The notes under the pieces are model-generated. The model saw nothing but the letters and a program-made list of their open reading frames with translations. It did no database searches and was not told the DNA's origin. Made by a program: the position numbers and the translations under genes. Of a DNA stretch of 53,143 nt, positions 1 through 7,600 are shown one piece after another (within the stretch, counting starts at the first letter, position 1; every line of letters begins with the position of its first letter). The stretch comes from Gammaproteobacteria bacterium (lineage in GTDB: Bacteria; Pseudomonadota; Gammaproteobacteria; Xanthomonadales; Wenzhouxiangellaceae). Location: positions 1 through 53,143 of the forward strand of contig JAJFKY010000015.1 of the NCBI GenBank assembly GCA_021772975.1. The letters are read 5' to 3'.

Positions 1-1
1 G

Positions 2-91
2 CGTCTGATGAAAGGCCGCACACCGCAGCAAATGTTTGCCGCTGGCAAGCCCAAAACCAGAGGAGATGAAAAATTGAAAAAAGCCGCCTAA
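2..91 (+). mobile_element. C-terminal end of an IS481-family-like transposase (truncated by window edge)
   Basis: The first frame open from the window edge ends at a TAA and encodes about 29 residues containing RLMKGRTPQQMF. This resembles the extreme C-terminus of IS481/IS3-type DDE transposases, where a (K/H)GRTP-x-x-(V/M)F motif precedes a short basic tail. The catalytic domain lies outside the window. The next 40 bases hold a TGTCAGGTGATTAC stretch that could be part of the terminal inverted repeat, but without the other end this cannot be confirmed. The call rests on one short motif. Confidence 0.5.
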
Positions 92-411
92 ACTAATCAC
101 TCAGACAGAGGCAACTGTCAGGTGATTACTGTATCTGTACAGGAAGTTCATGTGTTTTGGAACTAGTGAGATATATAGAAAAAAGCAAATATCATCGAAC
201 AGCACGGTTTAAGTATTTTTTTATTAAGGAACCTCTGATCAATAGCGGTTCAATATCAGATAGAATAAGCCCCAGGCAGTCAGTTATGAAAACTTCCAGG
301 CGACTGACTGATATTTAGACTATTGTATACAATTCATAAACACCAACTCTAGCGAAATGATGCCCATAAATCACGCAAATAATGCCAAAGAATATAACTA
401 TATAATTATAA
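92..411. other. AT-rich intergenic stretch without recognised gene
   Basis: About 320 bases of AT-rich sequence lie between the transposase remnant and the first small minus-strand gene. I see no convincing coding frame, no RNA gene and no clear terminator with a T-tract. The low GC continues through the next two genes and contrasts with the chromosome-like region beyond 4.7 kb, consistent with horizontally acquired DNA. Confidence 0.5.
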
Positions 412-651
412 CTATTTTGGCGAGTAGCACTGACCCTTTCTATCCCAAGGCTTTTCGGGCATTTTCCCTTGCCGATATTTAGAACGATTTTCGTTATAAA
501 GAGGGTTTAATGGCTCCCCTTTTGCAATTCTAGTCATTTGATCAAAAAATTCCTCATATGAATAACTATATGGTCCATCATCTATTTTTACTGGTGTTGT
601 TTCCATATGTCTCCTTTGAGCTTCATTATCTCTCATAGTCGCCCCTTTCAT
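412..651 (-). CDS. Small hypothetical protein (up to 79 aa)
   Basis: This is a short, hydrophilic, probably cytoplasmic protein with no recognised domain; its middle reads PYSYSYEEFFDQM and the C-terminus is basic. The start is uncertain. ATG at 651 has no good ribosome binding site, ATG at 636 follows AAGGGG, and ATG at 606 follows AAAGGAG with short spacing. The first two choices overlap the end of the upstream membrane-protein gene (stop at 626), suggesting co-transcription and translational coupling. Base composition is AT-rich like that neighbour. I do not recognise a function; it could be a partner of the membrane protein. Confidence 0.5.
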   Translation of the reverse strand: MKGATMRDNEAQRRHMETTPVKIDDGPYSYSYEEFFDQMTRIAKGEPLNPLYNENRSKYRQGKMPEKPWDRKGQCYSPK

Positions 652-1729
652 CTGCTATTAACGACTCATACACTATATAGCTGGCTGTTATAGCACGTAT
701 TAGTGGTTTTGTTAAAATTATAAAATCATCAACGTCACCTAATCGCAAGAACTCTTTTTCATTCGAGTGGATATTAATAACCCCATATTTCTCACCTTGA
801 TATATCATTAATAAGTGTATTGAAGAGCTAATTTTTTGACCATATTCATCTGTATTATAGTAGGCTTGTTGCTTTTCAATAACTTCCTTAGGAAGCTCAA
901 ATTCGTCTTTTATTTCCTCTGCTAAGTTTTTTGTATTCCTCAAATAAAAATGGTGATTATCATAAGCATCAGAGTGTGCAAACGTTACACATGCTCCTGG
1001 CAAAGACTTCTTTTTCTTTTTATCTGCAGTCATGCGACAATCTATATTAAGGACTGGCAACCAACAGCCAAGTTCTAAACTAGAATCTTTTGAATGATAT
1101 AAACCCTCATCTTTACAACTTGATAGATTCTCTTTAAGGACCAAAACACCTCCGATCTGACTAATATGAGGTGGATCACTCGAATAGAATCGTTTAACAT
1201 TCTCCTGCAACTCATTATCAGAAAAACCAATTATTGTTTTTTGATCACGCTCGTATTCTTTATATGTGAACCCCATTATGTTTGCTGCTATTCTTGACTT
1301 TTTACAAAAAATACCAACAAGAACTAATAAATCATACAAACAAAGCCGTATGTGTTCTTCCATTTGAGGAATTTGAGGCTTTTTATCAGTTTGTAATAAT
1401 GTTTGATACCTAATTAATTGATTGTATTGTTTTCCAAAATTTCTAATTATACTCTTATATTTATTGGTTGAATTTCTACTATCTTCAAGACACGCACGCA
1501 ACTTATGATTCTCTTCTTGAATTTTTTCTAAGGCTACTTCACCAGTACTTCTTTTTTTAAACTCTTCAATAGCATCATAAACAATAGAAGATAAAAATAT
1601 TATTAAAACTAGTATTGCTACATATAATGGAATTTCAATCTCATATGCACTAGAAAACCACCTTCCTATAAATATAGAAATAACAGCAATTATAGAAACT
1701 ATAACTTTTCTTACGATGTAGGAATTCAA
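626..1729 (-). CDS. Hypothetical membrane protein with two N-terminal TM helices
   Basis: The 367-residue product starts with two hydrophobic segments (about residues 8-28 and 33-53). A charged, coiled-coil-like stretch follows (about 55-110, beginning EEFKKRSTGEVALEKIQEEN), then a soluble C-terminal domain of about 220 residues. The last 70 residues (SSSIHLLMIYQGEKYGVINI and after) have the alternating hydrophobic pattern seen near the end of GAF-like sensor domains, but I cannot assign a family with confidence. The gene is strongly AT-rich, unlike the relaxase next to it, and overlaps the small gene downstream. A membrane sensor, or part of a defence or plasmid-maintenance module, is possible; neither is shown. 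Confidence 0.65.
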   Translation of the reverse strand: MNSYIVRKVIVSIIAVISIFIGRWFSSAYEIEIPLYVAILVLIIFLSSIVYDAIEEFKKRSTGEVALEKIQEENHKLRACLEDSRNSTNKYKSIIRNFGKQYNQLIRYQTLLQTDKKPQIPQMEEHIRLCLYDLLVLVGIFCKKSRIAANIMGFTYKEYERDQKTIIGFSDNELQENVKRFYSSDPPHISQIGGVLVLKENLSSCKDEGLYHSKDSSLELGCWLPVLNIDCRMTADKKKKKSLPGACVTFAHSDAYDNHHFYLRNTKNLAEEIKDEFELPKEVIEKQQAYYNTDEYGQKISSSIHLLMIYQGEKYGVINIHSNEKEFLRLGDVDDFIILTKPLIRAITASYIVYESLIADERGDYER

Positions 1730-1839
1730 AAAACCTCCCTTTAATCTTTTAGCTCACACTTTGATAGCAGCAAAAATTTCCCGCATGCTTATTCTAATAT
1801 TATTCATGGCCACGATCAAATCATGCATGCTTAACCACT

Positions 1840-3126
1840 TTATCTAACCATGGTTAGCACTTCATTGCTTCTATGCCTTATATGTTGTCTAATCACCTCC
1901 TTCCGTCGCTCAACTTTCAATGTATCGGCAACATTATTGACTAGTTTAGTGTGCTCAAGGCGCTGTTGATCGCACATTGTTGTTATCTGTTGTTGTATTT
2001 CCTGCCGTTGGTCGAGCTGGGTGGTGATGAGTTCATCCCGTTCGGATTGATCGCATTTGTGACATTGCCATGCCTCAACCTGATTTTGCTCTCTGACCGC
2101 TTTCGCTCGCCCTGAAACCCAATCCCACAGCCCTCGAAGACCGGTATGTAAACGGGCTTGACGTATTTGGGTTTCTTCTTGCCAGCGTTTTTCCTGTCTG
2201 GCTTTCAGTTCTCTGCGTTGCCGGGCATGCTCTTTGACCATTTCGCGTTTGGCTTTCAGGAGCGGGGCCAGTTCCTTGGCCTGTTGCTGTTTGAGGTCTT
2301 CAAGCATCTGTTTCAGGCGCGGCGTGAGGGCTTTGCGGAAGCGCTGTTTGGCCTGATCGACACTGGGGAGGCCGTCAGGGCTACCCAGACGCTGTTTAAC
2401 CTCTTTGGCCTTGATACCGGTCCACCGTGCCAGTGAATAAACCTCGCCATGATAATCAACGGCCACAAACCCGCGCCTGTCGCCTTTGGCCAGCATGAAG
2501 CCCTGCTCTTGAAGGGCGGCTCTCAGTGCTTTGGGGCTGTCAGAGTATTGCCATGCCTGCCGGAAGGCTTGCTTGATCTCTCGTGGGTCTCTATCCGTGC
2601 GCAGCGCCTGTTGCCATTCGGCATGGGTGAAGTTGAGCGGATTCTTTAAGAGCGGGTCTTTCAGGCCATTGGGTAGGTCCCAGCCATGTTCCAGATAGAG
2701 TTCTTTGGACAGGCTGGTGAGTTTGTTCTTATACCAAGAGTGATTAACGGCAGTCATACTTTCACTGTCTATCCGTGACCAGACGACATGGGCATGGCGC
2801 CGGTAACCGTTGGGGCCTTGCTTTTCGTGAAACACAATGGCGCGGGGCTGACCTGTCAGCCCTAAACGTTTCTCGGCTTCATAGGCCGCTTTGATGAAAC
2901 TCTCAGTGGGTGCCGCCTGATCTGGCGGCGGGTTCAGGCTCAGGGAGAATAGATACTGTTTGCACTTGGTGCCTTTGGCAATGGCCTGGGCTTCGGCAAA
3001 GGCTCCGTGCAGGTCATCGGCCATGAAGCCGCGCAATTCATAAACCTCAATATGATCATTTTCCTCCTTGAGCAGGTGGGAAGCCAGATTCTGGCCACCG
3101 CTGCGCTGGTTGCCTTTTAAGATCAT
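1840..3126 (-). CDS. Relaxase / mobilisation nuclease (MobA/VirD2-like, HUH)
   Basis: This 428-residue protein is a plasmid-type relaxase, which nicks oriT and pilots single-stranded DNA in conjugative mobilisation. The HUH metal-binding motif is visible as RRHAHVVWSRID near residues 109-120 (H111, H113), with a candidate third ligand at H100 (VFHEK). The motif I region (SGGQNLASHLLK, residues 9-20) has a histidine at position 17 and no tyrosine where a catalytic tyrosine is usual. The C-terminal third (from about 260) is highly charged and helical, as expected for a relaxosome or coupling-protein binding tail. The start overlaps the stop of the upstream mobC-like gene in an ATGA, so the two are translationally coupled. 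No type IV secretion genes are present, so this is a mobilisable rather than self-transmissible element, or its chromosomal remnant. Confidence 0.85.
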   Translation of the reverse strand: MILKGNQRSGGQNLASHLLKEENDHIEVYELRGFMADDLHGAFAEAQAIAKGTKCKQYLFSLSLNPPPDQAAPTESFIKAAYEAEKRLGLTGQPRAIVFHEKQGPNGYRRHAHVVWSRIDSESMTAVNHSWYKNKLTSLSKELYLEHGWDLPNGLKDPLLKNPLNFTHAEWQQALRTDRDPREIKQAFRQAWQYSDSPKALRAALQEQGFMLAKGDRRGFVAVDYHGEVYSLARWTGIKAKEVKQRLGSPDGLPSVDQAKQRFRKALTPRLKQMLEDLKQQQAKELAPLLKAKREMVKEHARQRRELKARQEKRWQEETQIRQARLHTGLRGLWDWVSGRAKAVREQNQVEAWQCHKCDQSERDELITTQLDQRQEIQQQITTMCDQQRLEHTKLVNNVADTLKVERRKEVIRQHIRHRSNEVLTMVR

Positions 3127-3518
3127 GTCCGCATTCCCAGCCCACGCATCAGCATTTGGCGCATGACCTTGATGTCTTCACAGGCTTCTATCAGCGCACC
3201 TTCTACCGTGTCTTGTAACGGCAAATTGCCGATATGAGCAGCTTTGGCAAGCTGGTTCATGTTCTGGGACAGCCGGGAGGCTCCCAAGCCCCCCAGAAGC
3301 TGTCCCAGCATCTTTTCATCCTTAACAGGCTGCCTAGACCATCTTTTCGGCGCAGTGCCAGCAGAATCGAACAGACAGGCTTTGATATAGGCTGAAAGCG
3401 ACATGCCTCGCGCCATTAATTCTAGTTCGGTGCGTTCCTCCACAGTCAAGCGCAAGGAGAACGGAGCCAGACGCTTTTTCGGCTTACAGTTTTCAGTGCG
3501 GGTGTGATCTTTGTTCAT
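3123..3518 (-). CDS. MobC-like relaxosome accessory protein
   Basis: The 131-residue protein has a basic N-terminus followed by a ribbon-helix-helix-like segment (FSLRLTVEERTELELMARGM, about residues 20-39) and SLSAYIKACLF. This is the typical start of MobC-type accessory proteins that bind oriT and help the relaxase melt or nick it. The middle contains LSQNMNQLAKAAHIGNLP, the conserved N-x-N-Q-x-A motif of the MobC family. It sits immediately upstream of and overlaps the relaxase gene (ATGA), as in many mobilisable plasmids. The preceding 230 bases hold an oriT-like hairpin on which it probably acts and through which it may repress its own operon. Confidence 0.85.
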   Translation of the reverse strand: MNKDHTRTENCKPKKRLAPFSLRLTVEERTELELMARGMSLSAYIKACLFDSAGTAPKRWSRQPVKDEKMLGQLLGGLGASRLSQNMNQLAKAAHIGNLPLQDTVEGALIEACEDIKVMRQMLMRGLGMRT

Positions 3519-3639
3519 GAACCGACCCCACGCTATCTCGGTCTCGGCTCTCCCATACCTTTTTTGCCTTTTGTGGACTTATCACCAGACTTTTGGTAGG
3601 AATCACAGTGACTTAACTGCGCATTCCAATCTGCTAGAA

Positions 3640-3690
3640 TGTCGAATATGGCGTTCGAAGACAATCCTTCGAGGTGCGCCACCTTCTTAA
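3640..3690. other. Candidate oriT / MobC-binding site
   Basis: Between the mob genes and the repeat array lies a perfect 6-bp inverted repeat (TCGAAG at 3655-3660, CTTCGA at 3667-3672). It is directly followed by GGTGCGCCACC (3673-3683). A hairpin followed by a GTGCGCC-type sequence is reminiscent of IncQ/RSF1010-type oriT nick regions. Its place upstream of mobC and the relaxase is where oriT is usually found. The assignment is by resemblance and position only. Confidence 0.35.
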
Positions 3691-3752
3691 CCCCTTGATT
3701 TATTTCACCTTTCTCTGCTCAAGCTGTTATTTTTAGAGACTGGCTGAGACAT

Positions 3753-3873
3753 GGGTGTCTATAAACTTTTGGGTGTCTATAAACTTTTGGATGTCTATAA
3801 ACTTTTGGGTGTCTATAAACTTTTGATAAACTTTTGGATGTCCATAGTCGCTCATTGGATGTCCATAGTCGCT
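3753..3873 (+). repeat. Tandem 18-bp repeats with GG(G/A)TGTC(T/C)ATA core
   Basis: Four contiguous copies of an 18-bp unit, GGGTGTCTATAAACTTTT (third copy GGATG...), occupy 3753-3824. A partial unit follows (GATAAACTTTT, 3825-3835), then two copies of a related unit, GGATGTCCATAGTCGCT, at 3836-3852 and 3857-3873. The head of the unit is conserved while the tail varies. Spacer-free head-to-tail arrangement rules out CRISPR. The array lies between the mobilisation operon and the toxin-antitoxin operon. Related copies occur at 4605-4662, 51464-51496 and 52931-52943. Confidence 0.9.
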
Positions 3874-3979
3874 CCGTACTCCCGCACCACTAAATCCGCC
3901 CGCGAAGACCATTTAGACACAATTTTGTGTGCATGGTAACGACAAACGTAGGTGTATACAGACGATTTTGTTTGCAAGA

Positions 3980-4018
3980 TACAATCATATGGCGTTAATA
4001 TAATCGTATATGGTTGTA
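3980..4018 (+). promoter_or_regulatory. Operator/promoter of the toxin-antitoxin operon
   Basis: A near-perfect dyad, TACAATCATAT (3980-3990) and ATATGGTTGTA (4008-4018), matches at 10 of 11 positions with a 17-base spacer. A TATAAT hexamer sits between the arms at 3999-4004. Such dyads over the promoter are usual binding sites for RHH antitoxins that autoregulate their operon. No good -35 box at ideal spacing is visible. Confidence 0.55.
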
Positions 4019-4033
4019 AAAGGAGATCAATGT

Positions 4034-4294
4034 ATGGCCAATGAAACTGTACAGTCGCGGGTTAAGCCGGAACTCAAAGCAGAGGCCGAAGCCTTGTTTT
4101 CGGCCATGGGTATGAGTACAGCCGAAGCGATCCGCATATTTCTGCAACAATCCGTGAATATGGGCGGTTTGCCGTTTCAACCATCGGCCAGACAACCCAA
4201 TGCGGCAACCCTGGATGCCATGAATGAACTAAAACGCGGTGGCGGTACACGCTATACCAGCTCAAAAGAGCTGTATGAGGATCTCGGCATTTAA
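4034..4294 (+). CDS. RelB/DinJ-family antitoxin
   Basis: The chosen start (MANETVQSRVKPEL) gives 86 residues and follows AGGAG by about 8 bases. An upstream ATG at 4010 is in frame but lies inside the operator dyad and lacks a ribosome binding site. The N-terminal half is a ribbon-helix-helix of the RelB/DinJ type, with V-x-x-R-V-x-x-x-L-K-x-x-A-E and the hallmark GMSTAEAIRIFLQQSV. This half would dimerise and bind the operator. The C-terminal tail (SSKELYEDLGI) would wrap the toxin. Its TAA stop overlaps the toxin ATG by one base (TAATG), so the pair is translationally coupled. Confidence 0.92.
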   Translation: MANETVQSRVKPELKAEAEALFSAMGMSTAEAIRIFLQQSVNMGGLPFQPSARQPNAATLDAMNELKRGGGTRYTSSKELYEDLGI

Positions 4295-4569
4295 TGTATA
4301 CCGTAAGGGTTTCTACGCGTTTTAAGCGCGATATCAAGCGGTGCCAGAAGCAATGCAAAGATATGAATGTATTCAAAGCCACCAATGATTACCTGGTCGG
4401 CGGTGAAGCACTACCAGCCCGATACCGGGACCATCTTCTCACCGGCAATTGGCGCAGCCATCGTGAATGCCATCTTGCGCCCGATTGGTTACTGATCTAC
4501 CGGATCAATGAAGAAGAAAAACAAATCGAATACGTGCGTACCGGTTCACATTCTGAATTGTTCAGCTAA
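4294..4569 (+). CDS. YafQ-family mRNA interferase toxin
   Basis: This 91-residue basic protein has the RelE/ParE-superfamily layout of YafQ toxins, which cleave mRNA on the ribosome. Visible motifs are FKRDIKRCQKQ at the N-terminus, LLTGNWRSHRECHL in the middle, the DWLLIYRI strand, and GSHSELF at the C-terminus. The His residues in HRECHL, the Asp of DWLLIY and the C-terminal H-x-x-LF are the positions used for catalysis in YafQ, so the toxin looks intact. It pairs with the DinJ-like antitoxin immediately upstream. The module probably stabilised the mobilisable element represented by the adjacent mob genes. Confidence 0.92.
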   Translation: MYTVRVSTRFKRDIKRCQKQCKDMNVFKATNDYLVGGEALPARYRDHLLTGNWRSHRECHLAPDWLLIYRINEEEKQIEYVRTGSHSELFS

Positions 4570-4604
4570 ACCAGACCCCATTCGGCCATAGAAACGACAG
4601 CGTT

Positions 4605-4662
4605 TAGACACCCACGTCTTCAGCTACGAATAGAATTGGAATTGTGGGTGTCCATAGTCGCT
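4605..4662. repeat. GGGTGTC(T/C)A repeat copies downstream of the toxin gene
   Basis: An inverted copy of the repeat head lies at 4605-4614 (TAGACACCCA on the + strand). A direct copy, GGGTGTCCATAGTCGCT, lies at 4646-4662 and matches the 3836 and 3857 units except for one base. The toxin-antitoxin operon is therefore bracketed by members of the same repeat family, which suggests it arrived by, or is a target of, recombination at these repeats. Confidence 0.75.
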
Positions 4663-4696
4663 TCCTGAGCTATGCCTTAACAGCCAAACCATAACC

Positions 4697-7600
4697 TCAC
4701 TGAACCTCACATATCTCAACATCGTCCAAAGCCACTGCTCCCAGGCTATTAAAGCCGCTGATCGTTGCGGTGTTTCCGATCAGAACGTCTGTGAACGTAG
4801 TGGTTTCCAGGTTGATGTCGGTCAGTTCGGCCGCTCGCCAGCTATTGATAAACGCAGCTGCGTGTCCGGGATTGCCGTTGGTAAATTCCAGGGTGAAGTA
4901 GAACGGCTGGTTGGGCAGTTCAAACAGGCCGCTGACCGAAACCGCTCCGTTTTGCCCGACGCCAGTCAGCTCTCCAGCCAGACTTCCATCAGGTTGTTTG
5001 TAGACCCGCAGACTCAGCCGGCCGGCCTGTCCTCCCAGGTCCAGCAAGGTAAGACTGTCAATGACTGAGCCCGGTGGAATAAGTCTGTGCAGTGAAAGCC
5101 GGCTGCGAATCCGATATTTTCCAACCGGTACCGGCACGGCTCTTTCCACTGGTCCGGCCATGCTATCCGGCAACGGTATTCGAACCGACTCTCGATAATC
5201 CGATGATTCCTCAAAATTAATCTCCAGGCCCAGCGCGCCTGGCCCCAGGCTGGCTCCGGGCACAACCTGAATGGAGTCTGGTGCACCGGCCAGCGTCCAG
5301 TCGGCCGGAATATCAGCATTTTCAAAGGATGTCAAAATGGAGCTCACGCAGGCCTCCGGGTAACGTATTTCGATGTCTCCCTGGACTGGTGGAATATCCG
5401 GGAAGAGACCTCTGGAGACTGTATAGGTGGCCTGCTGAACCACTCCATAGGGTTCAACTACGTACTGCGTGCCATCGTTGAAACGATAAATACCATTGCC
5501 GAGGTCGTCAAAGCTGTCTTCGTGGTCTTCCGGCTGAAGGTTCAGAATAAGCAAATCGTCCGCCGGTTGATCATTGCTGATGATCTGGTTGGCTTCCAGC
5601 ACTGCATCGACATCAAACAGGCTAAATACATCTGCTGCCGTGACCGGCTGCTGCGCTTGCACATGGGCAGTAATGACAGCGGTTTCTTGGGAGGTATACC
5701 ATTTGCACAGGCCGGTATCCGGCGAGGTACCGCAGATCGCCGGTGCTGCATTTACCGATACCAGCACCCGGTACACAATCTGCAGTTCGCCTTCATATCC
5801 CGGCGGCGCCGTGATGGTCACCTCACCATTGGCGGCAACAACCGCCGGGCCATCCACAATCTCCATCCTGGTGTAGGATGCCTGGGGCAGGCTGTCATTC
5901 TCCAGGAACCGGCTGGTGCGGGTGATCAGACTGCCCTCATATGGAATGACAATCGGCTCCGCACCCAGACCCTGAGTGGAGTTAGCGCCGTCCTGACGCA
6001 GTACAAAGGCGGGCGCAAGAATATCCACCATCACCTCAGCGGAGGTTTCGCTGAGTTGCGTGGCGGGCGCTTCAGCAAAATCGTCATCCGGATCGGCGGG
6101 GCCGTGATTGATCCGGTTTTTCACGGCATAGGAGAACGCCCGAACCGGCTCAGCGGGGAAATAGTCAGGCACCGGCGCAACTGTCAGCGCTGCGGTAGAA
6201 AAAGTTGCCTGAAAACCGGGCGCCAGACTGATTAAATCAGATGATGGCGCAAGTAACGCTGTTAGCGACAGGTCGTTTTCCAGCAGTTCGTCAAACAGTA
6301 CACTCCCGCTGCCGCCAAACGGTAGCGCAAATCGATTTTGCCCGGATGGATCATTATCCGGATCATTGACGGGCACCGGCAGTTTTACCACCCGGGCAGT
6401 GATCAAAGCTGTAGCGTAATTTCCACAGGCCGATGATTGCAGCGCCGCTGTGCCGGTCACTGCGCCGTCCGCGCCGATGTCACTGCCATTCGAACAAACT
6501 CCGTCCGGACACCAGCAATAGCGGAACTGCCGGATTTCAGAATCGCCCGCCGGCTGACTGGAAGCCCGGCGGTATAACACTGTCCCGCCTAAACCCAGGG
6601 TCAGAGTGCCGTCATGGCCGCCAACGGTTTCGAACACCATGCGGTAGTCCGCCGGGTCCAGACCACTGAAAGTATCGTTGGACTGCAGCAGACTTGGCGT
6701 AAACTGATAGCCGAGCGCATCGGGAGTATATTCAGGCAGATTGATCTGATCATCCTGTGGCCGCGGCTGTGGCAAGGAGCCTTCCGGTCGGCCAAGCACG
6801 GTGACCGTGCCGGCGCTGGATACACTGCCCCAGCCACCGTCGTCGCGCAGCCGGTAAGTAAACTGGACCTGTGTATTGGCTGCCAGCGGAGTCTCAGCAA
6901 ATGGTGGACATTCCCAGCCGGCGGGCAGGCTGGGGCAGTCGTATAAGCGGTAGTTACCAACACCTCCAGAACCACCCTCGGCAAGATCGGTGACCGAGAT
7001 CACGATAGGCTGCCCCGCTTCAAACTCATAAACCTGATCGGCTGCGTGCACGATGGTATCCGGCTGAATGGATACCTGGCCGACACACCGTGCCTGGCTG
7101 TCATTGGGGTACGCCACGGTATAAGTAAACTCAACCACACCACTGTAGCCTGGATCAGCTGAGCGCAACTCCCAGTAACCATTGCCGGTACGGTACCAGC
7201 TCATATTGCCAGGCTCGCTGATCTCGGTTACATGACCCGGAATGACCCCCGGCACCGCGGCGGTCAGATCCGACGATAAAATCCGCAGGACCTGCAGCGG
7301 CGCGACGCTGCCGCTGTAGCAGACTGCCGGCACCGCCGGTGTCAGGGTTATTTCCGACAGGATGGCACCGCCTTCAAGGTTGAACAATTCCACGCTGTAT
7401 GGCTGCCCTGCTCCCAGCGATATGCCGCTGAACACCCGAATCGGCCGGCTGCGGTCGTGGTCCGCAGGGTAAATCGTTGTTGGGCCGGAGACCGTCTGCC
7501 CGCTGGCATCAAGCACCTTGACCCTCACTGCCGCGGCATTATCCCGCAGGGTTGGTTGCACTGATATATCCAGATCAGAGTCGCTATTGAAACCCGCTGC

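Noticed and set aside
3753-3873. CRISPR array
   Set aside because: The units are directly contiguous with no unique spacers, and the units are too short; no cas genes are present.
3751-3939. Open frame reading GVYKLLGVYKLLDVYKLL
   Set aside because: It is a by-product of the 18-bp tandem repeat being a multiple of three, not a gene; the period and lack of a ribosome binding site explain it.
5522-6235. Long plus-strand open frame (237 codons) inside the giant surface-protein gene
   Set aside because: It is antisense to a well-supported coding region with signal peptide and recognisable domains; its translation is rich in Arg, Cys and His and matches no family.
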